Source: JANYBV01 sp043763155
GTDB lineage: Bacteria > Pseudomonadota > Alphaproteobacteria > Rickettsiales > SXRF01
Length of the DNA: 17,662 nucleotides
Direction: 5' to 3'
NCBI GenBank assembly: GCA_043763155.1
Contig: JAYULW010000023.1
Coordinates: 1 to 17,662 of the forward strand
Position 1 is the first letter of the stretch; every line of letters starts with the position of its first letter. The notes beneath the pieces were generated by a model, which ran no database searches, was not told where the DNA came from, and was given only the letters and a program-made list of their open reading frames with translations. Below are positions 7,688 through 15,396 of this stretch, in pieces. Made by a program: the position numbers and the translations under genes.

Positions 7688-8332
7688 TTAAGCCACCCGC
7701 CCGATGGCGTGACGGAAGAAATGCTCCCACCCTGTGGGCTTTTCGTCAATCAGCGTTCCGTTTTGCACCAGCCCGTTGAAATAATCATTCACCCCGACGA
7801 TGTCGGTATCATCAAGGATAATCCACGCATTTTTAAGCGCCATCACCAGTGAGTTTTCGGTATCTTTGATGCAGTAATAATCGCCGTGATGCCCATCCAC
7901 ATGAATCAGGTCAAAACGCAGGAAAGGCAGATCCTGCGCCATTTGCGGCAGCTTGACCAGAGAGTCGCCTTCGTAGAAATGAAAACGGTCACCAAACTCG
8001 CTTTTCAAAAACTCCGCCGCCGGGCGCACATACGGATGCAGCGCAATATCCACCCCATGATATTCCACGCCACACGCCAAAGCGAGCAACGCCGAATGGC
8101 CTGCATTCATGCCGATTTCCAGCATGGTGGTGCTTTCGCGGCACGCCGCCACAAAGTTGCGGCGCTTGGGGTAAAACTCCGCATACACGCTGTTGCGGCT
8201 GGGGTTTTTTTCCAGGTGAAAGTAAAATAAATTGCCTTCTGCCTTTGCGCCGGAAGCCAGCACAATGCGGTTTAGTTCGTCCAGGTACGGCAAATAATCG
8301 TCCGGCAGAAGGCTTTGGTTTGCGACTTCCAT
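7688..8332 (-). CDS. class I SAM-dependent methyltransferase, substrate unknown
   Basis: This 214-residue protein has a Rossmann methyltransferase pattern. Motif I is LEIGMNAGHS (71-80), where SAM should bind. An acidic residue after strand 2 is D95 in YHGVDIA, and FYEGDS follows (119-124). DLIHVDGHHGDYY (141-153) and WIILDDTDIVG (170-180) resemble the Methyltransf_24-type group, often O-methyltransferases of sugars or small molecules. No targeting signal is seen. The gene begins 3 bases after the lon stop with no ribosome site of its own, so it is probably translated by coupling from the lon message. It ends three bases from purU on the other strand. The substrate cannot be read from the sequence. 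AhcY, 3 kb away, would recycle its SAH product, but that holds for any methyltransferase. Confidence 0.8.
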   Translation of the reverse strand: MEVANQSLLPDDYLPYLDELNRIVLASGAKAEGNLFYFHLEKNPSRNSVYAEFYPKRRNFVAACRESTTMLEIGMNAGHSALLALACGVEYHGVDIALHPYVRPAAEFLKSEFGDRFHFYEGDSLVKLPQMAQDLPFLRFDLIHVDGHHGDYYCIKDTENSLVMALKNAWIILDDTDIVGVNDYFNGLVQNGTLIDEKPTGWEHFFRHAIGRVA

Positions 8333-8335
8333 GGT

Positions 8336-10759
8336 TTAATGCGTGATCACGCCGTTATCGTCGGTCGTGGCCGCAGGCTTGGCAATCGCCGTGCCGTCAG
8401 CATTTTCCTTCGGGTCTTTCCATTCGATCGGATCCGGCATACGCACCAGAGCGTGTTTCAGCACGTCATCCACCGTGGACACGGCAATGATGTTCAGGTC
8501 GCGCTTCACATTCTCAGGAATATCTTCCAGGTCCTTCACGTTTTCCTGCGGAATCAGCACGGTGGTAAGCCCGCCGCGCAGTGCCGCAAGCAGCTTTTCC
8601 TTCAAGCCCCCGATGGGAAGCACGCGGCCACGCAGCGTCACTTCGCCGGTCATCGCCACATTCTTCTTAACCGGAATACCCGTAAGCACCGAAACAATAG
8701 CCGTCGTCATGCCGATACCAGCCGACGGGCCGTCCTTAGGGGTCGCGCCTTCAGGCACATGCACGTGGATGTCGGTGGTCTGGAAGCGGGGCGGGATAAT
8801 GCCGAAATCGAGGCTGCGCGAGCGCACATAGCTTGCCGCTGCCTGTACCGATTCCTGCATCACGTCGCCAAGCTTGCCGGTGATGGTGAACTTGCCTTTG
8901 CCGGGCATGGTCACTGCTTCGATCACAAGCAATTCGCCGCCGACTTCCGTCCATGCAAGGCCGGTTACCATGCCGATCAAATCTTCTTTTTCCGCTTCGC
9001 CGTAGCTGAACTTGCGCACGCCAGCGAATTTCGCAAGGCTGCTGGTAGACACTTTGATGGTCTTTTTGCTCTTCATCAGAATGTCTTTAACAGCCTTACG
9101 CGCCGTGTTCGCAATTTCGCGTTCAAGGTTACGCACGCCCGCTTCGCGGGTGTAGTAGCGGATAAGGTCGCGCAAAGAATCATCGGAAATCGAGTATTCG
9201 TCCTTCTTCAGCCCATGCATTTTCATCTGCTTGGGAATCAAATGGCGCTTCGCGATATTCACCTTTTCGTCTTCCGTATAGCCCGGAATACGGATGATTT
9301 CCATGCGGTCAAGCAATGGGCGCGGCATGTTCATGCTGTTGGCAGTCGCCACAAACATCACGTCCGACAGGTCATAATCCACTTCGAGATAATGATCGTT
9401 GAAGGTGTGGTTCTGTTCGGGGTCCAGCACCTCCAGCAAAGCAGCAGCCGGATCGCCACGGAAATCCGAGCCCATCTTGTCCAGCTCGTCGAGCAGCATG
9501 AGGGGGTTGGAAGACTTGGCTTTCTTCATGGACTGAATGATTTTGCCCGGCATGGAGCCGATATAGGTGCGGCGATGACCACGGATTTCAGCTTCGTCAC
9601 GCACGCCGCCCAGCGAAATGCGAACAAAGTTACGCCCCGTAGCTTTCGCGATCGAGCGCGCAAGCGAGGTCTTACCCACGCCCGGAGGGCCAACGATGCA
9701 AAGGATCTGGCTGCGAACCTGCTTGGTGCGCTGCTGCACGGCCAGATATTCAAGAATACGGTCTTTGACCTTATGCAGCGCGAAATGGTCTTCATCCATT
9801 ACCTTCTGCGCGAACTTCAAATCGCTGATAATGCGGCTCTGCTTTTTCCACGGCAGGGAAATAACCCAATCAAGATAATTGCGGATCACGGATGCTTCCG
9901 CACTCATGCTGCTCATGGTGCGCAGCTTCTTCACTTCCGCCAGCGCTTTTTCTTTTACTTCTTTGGACAGGCGCAATTTGCCGAGCTTTTCTTCCAGCTC
10001 GCCAATTTCGTCCTTACCGTCTTCAGATTCGCCGAGTTCCTTCTGGATGGCCTTCATCTGCTCATTCAAATAGTACTCGCGCTGCGTCTTTTCCATCTGG
10101 CGTTTCACGCGGCTGCGAATGCGGCGCTCCGTGTTCAGCACAGCGATTTCGCTCTCCATCAGCGCAAAAATATGCTCAAGGCGCTCAGGCACCATCAGCA
10201 TTTCCAGAATCTTCTGCTTTTCTGCAATATCCACCGACATGTGGGCTGCAATGGTGTCCGCCAGCAGGGAAGGGTTGGTGATCTTGTTCACCGTACCCAG
10301 CGTTTCCGGCTGGATTTTCTTGTTCAGCTTCACATACTGCTCGAACTGCGAAAGCACAGTGCGGAACATCGCTTCCGTTTCCTGCTTTTCGCCCTGCTGT
10401 TCGTCAGCAAGCGTGGCCATCACCTGGAAGAATTCTTTGTTATCTATGAAATCGGTGACCTGCGCGCGCGCAATGCCTTCCACCAGTACTTTCACGGTGC
10501 CGTCGGGCAAGCGCAACAGCTGCAGGATATTGCCAATCGTGCCCATGCGGTAAATGTCGCCCTCTTTCGGGTCGTCCACGCCGCCGTTCTTCTGCGTCAC
10601 CAGCAGGATTTTGCCTTCACGCTTCACCACATCTTCCAATGCGCGCACGGATTTTTCACGGCCCACGAAAAGTGGCACAACCATCGAGGGGAAAACAACG
10701 ATGTCGCGCAGCGGCAAAACGGGGAAAATTTCAGATTTTAGCTCAAAAGACTGTTCCAT
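8336..10759 (-). CDS. lon: ATP-dependent protease Lon
   Basis: Lon is a cytosolic homo-hexameric AAA+ serine protease that degrades misfolded and selected regulatory proteins. The 807-residue form has the N-terminal substrate domain from PVLPLRDIVVFPSMVVPLF, a coiled stretch around QREYYLNEQMKAIQKELGE, Walker A GPPGVGKT at 357-364, Walker B LMLLDELDKMG, and the C-terminal protease domain. Its catalytic Ser-Lys dyad is S679 (KDGPSAG) and K722 (GGLKEKLLAA), the same numbers as in E. coli Lon. That agreement supports ATG 10759. A GTG at 10834 would add 25 residues that do not look like Lon. No ribosome site is obvious at either start. The C-terminal 30 or so residues form a Pro/Asp/Ala-rich tail. 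It is the first gene of a two-gene minus-strand unit with the methyltransferase, and it is not in its usual place between clpX and hupB. Confidence 0.98.
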   Translation of the reverse strand: MEQSFELKSEIFPVLPLRDIVVFPSMVVPLFVGREKSVRALEDVVKREGKILLVTQKNGGVDDPKEGDIYRMGTIGNILQLLRLPDGTVKVLVEGIARAQVTDFIDNKEFFQVMATLADEQQGEKQETEAMFRTVLSQFEQYVKLNKKIQPETLGTVNKITNPSLLADTIAAHMSVDIAEKQKILEMLMVPERLEHIFALMESEIAVLNTERRIRSRVKRQMEKTQREYYLNEQMKAIQKELGESEDGKDEIGELEEKLGKLRLSKEVKEKALAEVKKLRTMSSMSAEASVIRNYLDWVISLPWKKQSRIISDLKFAQKVMDEDHFALHKVKDRILEYLAVQQRTKQVRSQILCIVGPPGVGKTSLARSIAKATGRNFVRISLGGVRDEAEIRGHRRTYIGSMPGKIIQSMKKAKSSNPLMLLDELDKMGSDFRGDPAAALLEVLDPEQNHTFNDHYLEVDYDLSDVMFVATANSMNMPRPLLDRMEIIRIPGYTEDEKVNIAKRHLIPKQMKMHGLKKDEYSISDDSLRDLIRYYTREAGVRNLEREIANTARKAVKDILMKSKKTIKVSTSSLAKFAGVRKFSYGEAEKEDLIGMVTGLAWTEVGGELLVIEAVTMPGKGKFTITGKLGDVMQESVQAAASYVRSRSLDFGIIPPRFQTTDIHVHVPEGATPKDGPSAGIGMTTAIVSVLTGIPVKKNVAMTGEVTLRGRVLPIGGLKEKLLAALRGGLTTVLIPQENVKDLEDIPENVKRDLNIIAVSTVDDVLKHALVRMPDPIEWKDPKENADGTAIAKPAATTDDNGVITH

Positions 10760-10902
10760 AGGAATGCTAAGCACCAATAGTTGGAGGGGGGATGTATTTG
10801 GTTCTTGATTATTTAATATAGGGGAACTATCCACGCATTGCCAGTAGCATGAAAAAAATAGTTTTGGTTAACTATGAAAAATAATGCAATACAAATGGTT
10901 AT

Positions 10903-10987
10903 GCGGGTGTGGCGAAATTGGCAGACGCACCAGATTTAGGTTCTGGCGCCGCAAGGCGTGGGGGTTCAAGTCCCTCCACCCGCACCA
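10903..10987 (+). tRNA. tRNA-Leu (anticodon UAG)
   Basis: The 7-bp acceptor stem GCGGGTG/CACCCGC closes the gene. The anticodon stem CCAGA/TCTGG holds loop TTTAGGT with anticodon TAG at 10937-10939. A long variable arm (GGCGCCGCAAGGCGT region) marks a class II tRNA, and GGTTCAAGTCC is the T-loop. The discriminator is A, and CCA is encoded at 10985-10987. It reads CUN leucine codons. It is transcribed away from lon. I see no duplicated 3' end nearby that would mark an integration site. Confidence 0.97.
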
Positions 10988-11038
10988 CTTTAGATGCTGT
11001 TATATATGGGAATTTTGTTTTTCCGGGTTGTCATCAAA

Positions 11039-11057
11039 TGTTCATACATATTGAACA
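11039..11057. promoter_or_regulatory. inverted repeat TGTTCA-N7-TGAACA
   Basis: Perfect 6-bp arms separated by 7 bases lie 58 bases before the start of the three-repeat protein, in AT-rich sequence next to a TTGTCA box (11028-11033). The size and symmetry suit a dimeric repressor or activator site. No good -10 box pairs with the TTGTCA, and the regulator is unknown. Confidence 0.3.
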
Positions 11058-11114
11058 CTTGCTATGGTAAAGTTTAGGTATTGAAAAATCTAACTGCCTA
11101 AGGCGCCGTAATTC

Positions 11115-13013
11115 ATGCCCCTAAGCCCGGAAGAAGATAAACGCTACCGCGACCAGATAACCAAACTTCTGGATGCTGCGACGCCCGACGCGACGCTTCC
11201 GTTCGCCCGCCGCCAGTATAAAGGCTCGCTGGGTGCGCATTTCCAGAAGCTGGACACCGATATGCGTGTGCAGATGAAGGCCAACAATATTTCCGAGCCT
11301 GAAATCAACGCCGCCATTAACGAGCGCCAGAAGACCGAACGCCAGCAGATACTGGACGTATACATGAATGGCGTGAATAAAGGCCCCGCAGCGCCAGATA
11401 GCCAGGCCACCGAAGCCGTAAGCACCGCCGCAGGCCTCATGGGCTTCGGCGATGGTATTTTCGGCTGGATCGCGGGCATGGTCGCAAAAATCCCCGTGGT
11501 AGGCGAGCTGGTGCTCTCGGTTATGAAAATGCTGGGTTCCGGCGTAGGTTCGCTCCTGGGCATGGTAGGGCTGGGCGACCCCAACGCAAAAATGCTTTCA
11601 TTCGGCGAAGCGCAGCAGCAGGTGCGCGACAGCCAGGCCTTTGCCAACGGCGCCAACGCGCTAGTCGGCACGCTGGGCAGCGGTAACGCGCAGCTCCTCG
11701 CTGAATTACAGAATATGCAAGGCGCAGCCCCCTCCGGCAGCGACATCAAGCGCGTAGGCGACGACAAAGCCTTGGTCAAAAACAACGCCGGGGATGCCGC
11801 CGAAACCGTGAAATTCCTGCAATCATTGCGCGTCCCAAATGCCAGTGGCAAAGAAAGCACCTCCGCCGATCCTGCCTCACCGCAGGCGCAGGAACTGGCC
11901 AATCTTATTCTTGCCAAGCCCGAACTGTTCAAAGGCAAGAAAACCATGGCCGTCACCCTTGCCGACGGCTCCCTTGCAGTCGCCAGCGGCGACTTCAGCA
12001 AAGACAACACCACGATGACGATTACCGCCATCACCCGCGTCGAAAACAAAGTGCTGGTCACCACCGCGCCGCCCGCCGACATGAAGCCCATGGAAACGGG
12101 CATTAAGCCACCGCCCGATACCCGCGAAGTACTGGTCAATAAATCTGAATCCATGGCCATGACCCTTTCGGATAATCAGGAAGCGCTTGAAGAACGCATC
12201 GGCAGCCTGAAGCAAGTTGGCGTAGGCCTGAGCCAGCCGCTGGTTGACCTGCTGACCGTTATGGGAAAGGACGGCATTAAGTTTCAGGAAAACCCAGCTG
12301 CCCCTGACCAAAAACTTGATCCCAAGCTGAAAACCGTGATGGTTGTACTGCCCGGCGGCATGCCAGCAGTGCTTAGCGGCAGCTTCGACCCCGATACAAA
12401 CAAGTTCACGCCGCTTTTCGTCACCACGGTGCAAACCAAGGAAGACGGCACAAAGCTGCAGAAAACCGAAAAATTGACCGGCGCCACCCCCCGCGAGGTA
12501 AAGCCAACCTTCTCAGGCTCAAACGTGATAAATGATACCGTCGCCAAGGATATGAAACAGCTGCTTTCTGCGCTTCAGGATCAGGCGTTGGTCGTGCCTT
12601 CGGAAAACGAAGCGCAGGTCGCGAAACTGACGGTAGCGCTGGAAAAAGCCCTCACTGACAATTCCAAAATGTTCCTGCAGAGCCAGAGTACCGGCACCAT
12701 GCATCATATGGTGGTGATAATGCCCGGCGGCGACGCGGTCATCATTAGCGGCACCAGCCCCGACGATGGTAAAACCATGAATGCCATGTATAAAACCCGC
12801 GTCAAGGGCGACACGCTGCAAAGCCCCGAAACCATCAGCACCACTCCCTCCATCAAGCTGGATATGACAACGGGTAAATCCTTGGGCAGCGTGGCTATGA
12901 GCGACCCCAGCCGCAGCAACGCCAGCGACCGCTTTAACTTCAGCGAAACCGATTTTAACTCCCTGTCCCGCCCCAGCGTCCCCGACACTGGCACAGGCCG
13001 CTCCGTCGCTTAA
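11115..13013 (+). CDS. unrecognised 632-residue protein with three internal repeats
   Basis: I do not recognise this protein. The N-terminal 85 residues are charged and helical. Residues 110-153 are hydrophobic and glycine-rich (GFGDGIFGWIAGMVAKIPVV, then LLGMVGLG). It could be one or two membrane-touching helices. Three repeats follow, at about 228-320, 352-450 and 477-575. Each starts with a short helix (VKFLQSL, LEERIGSL, MKQLLSAL) and ends in a beta-rich core: KTMAVTLADGSLAVASGDF, KTVMVVLPGGMPAVLSGSF, HHMVVIMPGGDAVIISGTS. Each core then runs into a D-rich turn and a strand ending in TRV or TTV. The C-terminal 55 residues are Ser/Asn/Thr-rich and look disordered. There is no signal peptide and no cysteine. 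AAGG at 11100-11103 precedes ATG 11115. Codon use matches the neighbours. It sits alone between tRNA-Leu and tig. A scaffold, or a protein exported without a signal peptide, are both possible and unproven. Confidence 0.85.
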   Translation: MPLSPEEDKRYRDQITKLLDAATPDATLPFARRQYKGSLGAHFQKLDTDMRVQMKANNISEPEINAAINERQKTERQQILDVYMNGVNKGPAAPDSQATEAVSTAAGLMGFGDGIFGWIAGMVAKIPVVGELVLSVMKMLGSGVGSLLGMVGLGDPNAKMLSFGEAQQQVRDSQAFANGANALVGTLGSGNAQLLAELQNMQGAAPSGSDIKRVGDDKALVKNNAGDAAETVKFLQSLRVPNASGKESTSADPASPQAQELANLILAKPELFKGKKTMAVTLADGSLAVASGDFSKDNTTMTITAITRVENKVLVTTAPPADMKPMETGIKPPPDTREVLVNKSESMAMTLSDNQEALEERIGSLKQVGVGLSQPLVDLLTVMGKDGIKFQENPAAPDQKLDPKLKTVMVVLPGGMPAVLSGSFDPDTNKFTPLFVTTVQTKEDGTKLQKTEKLTGATPREVKPTFSGSNVINDTVAKDMKQLLSALQDQALVVPSENEAQVAKLTVALEKALTDNSKMFLQSQSTGTMHHMVVIMPGGDAVIISGTSPDDGKTMNAMYKTRVKGDTLQSPETISTTPSIKLDMTTGKSLGSVAMSDPSRSNASDRFNFSETDFNSLSRPSVPDTGTGRSVA

Positions 13014-13108
13014 AATACGCTTTCCTCCCCTTGCAAGTGCGCGCCCGCGCCCTATCTTCTTACTCTATAATCCAAAAATAAGACGCATAAGCCGAAACCT
13101 ATTGCCTT

Positions 13109-13137
13109 TTGAGCCGCTATGTGGTTTTCCCTTTAGT
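13109..13137 (+). promoter_or_regulatory. possible promoter for tig
   Basis: TTGAGC (13109-13114, four of six) and TTTAGT (13132-13137, four of six) are 17 bases apart, placing a transcript start near 13144 and about 30 bases before tig. A perfect TATAAT also occurs at 13066-13071, but nothing like a -35 box lies 16-18 bases before it. Either could be real. Confidence 0.3.
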
Positions 13138-13172
13138 CCGTCTATTAACAATCCTAACAGGTAGAGTACGTC

Positions 13173-14624
13173 ATGCAGGTAACTGAATTAGAAAACGCCG
13201 GTCTCAAAAGAAACTACAAAGTGACCGTAGAAGCCCCGGAAATTGATAAGGAAATGGAAGTAGAGCTGCGCGCCGCAGGCGAAAAAATCCGCATCCCCGG
13301 CTTCCGCCCCGGCAACATCCCCATGAAAATCCTGCAGCAGCGCTACGGCAAGTCTGTGCAGGGCGACGTACTCAAGCAGGTGATCAATAAGGCAACCACC
13401 GACCTTGTAAACGAACGCAAGCTGCGCCCCGCGCTCACCCCCCAGATCAATATCGAAGACTTCAAAGAAGGCGGCGCGCTCGTCTTCACCGTAAGCTTCG
13501 AAGCATTCCCCGATGCACCTGACGTGAATTTCGACAAAATCACCCTGAACCGCAGTGTGTTTGAAATCTCCGAAAAAGACATTGATGAAGCATCCGACCG
13601 CATCGCCGAGCGCAGCCCCAAGTTAGCTAGCGCCAAAGAAGGCGCAAAAGCTGAAAACGGCAATGTCGTCACCATTGACTTCAAAGGCATGATTGACGGC
13701 GTAGCGTTCGCTGGCGGCACCGCCGAAGGCTTCAAGCTCGAACTCGGCTCCGGCCAGTTCATCGAAGGCTTTGAAGGCCAGCTCGTAGGCGCCAAAATCG
13801 GCGACGACCGCATCGTCAAGGTTACCTTCCCGAAAGATTATCCCGGTGCGGAAGTAGCGGGCAAAGAAGCCTCATTCGCCGTGAAAGTACACGCGATTGA
13901 AAGCAAGGAACCCGGCGTGATTGACGAAGAATTCGCCAAGGAACGCGGCTTTGAAACGCTGGAAAAGCTGCGCGAAGCCATCAAATCCCAGCTCACCCGC
14001 GAGTATGATCAGGTCGTGCGCAACGAGCTGAAAAAAGAACTCTTCGACATCCTCGAAGAACAATACCAGTTCGACCTGCCGCAGGGCATGGTGGACCTCG
14101 AGTTCGGTTCCATCTGGGAACGCCTGCAACAGGCGAAGGCAGAAGGCGACGAATCGGTTGCCGGTAAGAGCGAAGAAGAACTCAAAACCGAATACCAGAA
14201 AATCGCCAGCCGCCGCGTGAAGCTGGGCTTGCTGCTCGCCGACATCGGCAACCGCAACAAAATCCAGATCACCCGTGAAGAACTGACCCGCGCCATGATG
14301 CAGCAGGCCAGCCAGTATCCCGGCTCTGAAAAGAAGGTAATGGAATTCTACCGCAACAATCCTGACCGCGTAGAAGAACTCCGTGGCCCCATTTTGGAAG
14401 AAAAATCGGTGGATTTCATCCTGAGCAAAATCAAGTTCAACGACAAAAAAGTGACGCTTGAAGACCTCAATGGCGACGACGAAGACGGCGAAGAAGGCTC
14501 TTCTGAAAAGAAAAAGAAATCTTCTAAGGCTGCAAAGCCCGCCAAGAAAGCCTCAGATTCTGAGGGTGACGACGCCTCCGACGCCAAATCCGCCAAAAAG
14601 AAGGCTGCAAGCACTAAGGAATAA
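13173..14624 (+). CDS. tig: trigger factor, ribosome-bound chaperone
   Basis: Trigger factor sits at the ribosome exit tunnel and shields nascent chains. It also has prolyl isomerase activity. The 483 residues show the three family parts. The ribosome-binding domain has the signature GFRPGNIP at 43-50. The FKBP-like isomerase domain spans about 160-242 (NVVTIDFKGMIDGVAFAGGT, FIEGFEGQLVGAKIGD). A long helical C-terminal chaperone domain follows. The last 50 residues form an appendage: an acidic run (GDDEDGEE) and then Lys/Ala/Ser repeats (KKKKSSKAAKPAKKAS), longer than in E. coli TF. AGGTAGAG at 13159-13166 lies 6 bases before ATG 13173. It starts the tig-clpP-clpX cluster, where folding and proteolysis genes are commonly kept together. 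Confidence 0.97.
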   Translation: MQVTELENAGLKRNYKVTVEAPEIDKEMEVELRAAGEKIRIPGFRPGNIPMKILQQRYGKSVQGDVLKQVINKATTDLVNERKLRPALTPQINIEDFKEGGALVFTVSFEAFPDAPDVNFDKITLNRSVFEISEKDIDEASDRIAERSPKLASAKEGAKAENGNVVTIDFKGMIDGVAFAGGTAEGFKLELGSGQFIEGFEGQLVGAKIGDDRIVKVTFPKDYPGAEVAGKEASFAVKVHAIESKEPGVIDEEFAKERGFETLEKLREAIKSQLTREYDQVVRNELKKELFDILEEQYQFDLPQGMVDLEFGSIWERLQQAKAEGDESVAGKSEEELKTEYQKIASRRVKLGLLLADIGNRNKIQITREELTRAMMQQASQYPGSEKKVMEFYRNNPDRVEELRGPILEEKSVDFILSKIKFNDKKVTLEDLNGDDEDGEEGSSEKKKKSSKAAKPAKKASDSEGDDASDAKSAKKKAASTKE

Positions 14625-14659
14625 TTAACCTTTGCTGGTTAAACAGAAAGAGTTAAACA
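14625..14659. repeat. TTAA array with exact 14-bp spacing in front of clpP
   Basis: TTAA occurs at 14625, 14639 and 14653. The first two belong to an inverted repeat TTAACC-TTTGCT-GGTTAA (14625-14642). The second and third belong to a direct repeat GTTAAACA (14638-14645 and 14652-14659). It begins on the base after the tig stop. It could be a regulator site upstream of clpP or a weak tig terminator hairpin, though no T-run follows. Confidence 0.4.
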
Positions 14660-14680
14660 TTACAACAGGACAAGAGGAAT

Positions 14681-15325
14681 ATGACCGACGCTTTAGAAGT
14701 TTATAATAGCATGCTGGTACCCATGGTCATCGAGCAGACCGCACGCGGTGAACGCTCGTTCGACATCTACTCCCGCCTTCTCAAAGAACGCATCATCTAC
14801 CTCATCGGCCCCGTGAACGACAACATGGCCTCGCTGGTAACGGCGCAGCTCCTGTTCTTGGAATCGGAAAACCCCGACAAGGATATCTACATGTACATCA
14901 ACTCGCCCGGTGGCGTCGTCACCTCCGGCTTGTCCATTTACGACACCATGCAGTATATCCGTCCGAAAGTATCCACCGTGTGCTTCGGCCAGGCCGCATC
15001 CATGGGCTCCTTGCTTCTCGCTGCTGGCGAAGCGGGCATGCGTTATTCGCTGCCTAACTCCCGCATCATGATCCATCAGCCCTCCGGCGGTTTCCAGGGC
15101 CAGGCAACCGACATCGAAATCCACGCCCGTGAGATTCTTTCCTTGAAGGCCCGCCTGAACCAGATCTACGTGAAGCACACCGGCCAGAAACTCGCCCATG
15201 TTGAAAAGAACATGGAACGCGATAATTTCATGACCGCAGAAATGGCAAAAGATTTCGGCCTGATTGACCATATCGTTGATAAGCGCGCGCCTGAAACGGA
15301 TGCCGAGAAGAAAGCCAAGTCTTAA
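14681..15325 (+). CDS. clpP: ATP-dependent Clp protease proteolytic subunit
   Basis: ClpP forms the double-heptamer serine protease chamber that degrades proteins fed by ClpX or ClpA. The 214 residues hold the full catalytic triad: S107 in GQAASMGSLLL, H132 in IMIHQPSGG and D181 in MERDNFMTAEMA. The INSPGGVV oxyanion region is also present (73-80). A short N-terminal stretch (MTDALEVYNSMLVPMVIEQT) probably includes a self-removed propeptide, as in E. coli. Ribosome-site candidates are AGGA at 14667-14670 and GAGGA at 14674-14678, the latter very close to the ATG. clpX follows after 71 bases on the same strand. The TTAA array upstream suggests clpP also has its own control. Confidence 0.98.
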   Translation: MTDALEVYNSMLVPMVIEQTARGERSFDIYSRLLKERIIYLIGPVNDNMASLVTAQLLFLESENPDKDIYMYINSPGGVVTSGLSIYDTMQYIRPKVSTVCFGQAASMGSLLLAAGEAGMRYSLPNSRIMIHQPSGGFQGQATDIEIHAREILSLKARLNQIYVKHTGQKLAHVEKNMERDNFMTAEMAKDFGLIDHIVDKRAPETDAEKKAKS

Positions 15326-15396
15326 CTCTTGTATTCGGCGCTAAAACGCCAATATGATAGGTAAGAGCCTACATTATTAATTAAAGAGGTTTTGTT

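Noticed and set aside
8315..10741. An open frame of about 800 codons antisense to lon
   Set aside because: It lies entirely across lon, whose motifs are complete. Its product is rich in His, Arg, Phe and Ala without any domain, as expected for the complement of a GC-rich gene with strong codon bias.
10760..10834. GTG start adding 25 residues to Lon
   Set aside because: With ATG 10759 the catalytic residues carry the same numbers as E. coli Lon, and the extra residues do not match the family.
10903..11114. tRNA-Leu as an integration site for a mobile island
   Set aside because: No integrase, no repeat of the tRNA 3' end elsewhere in the window, and the downstream gene shares the codon style of its neighbours.
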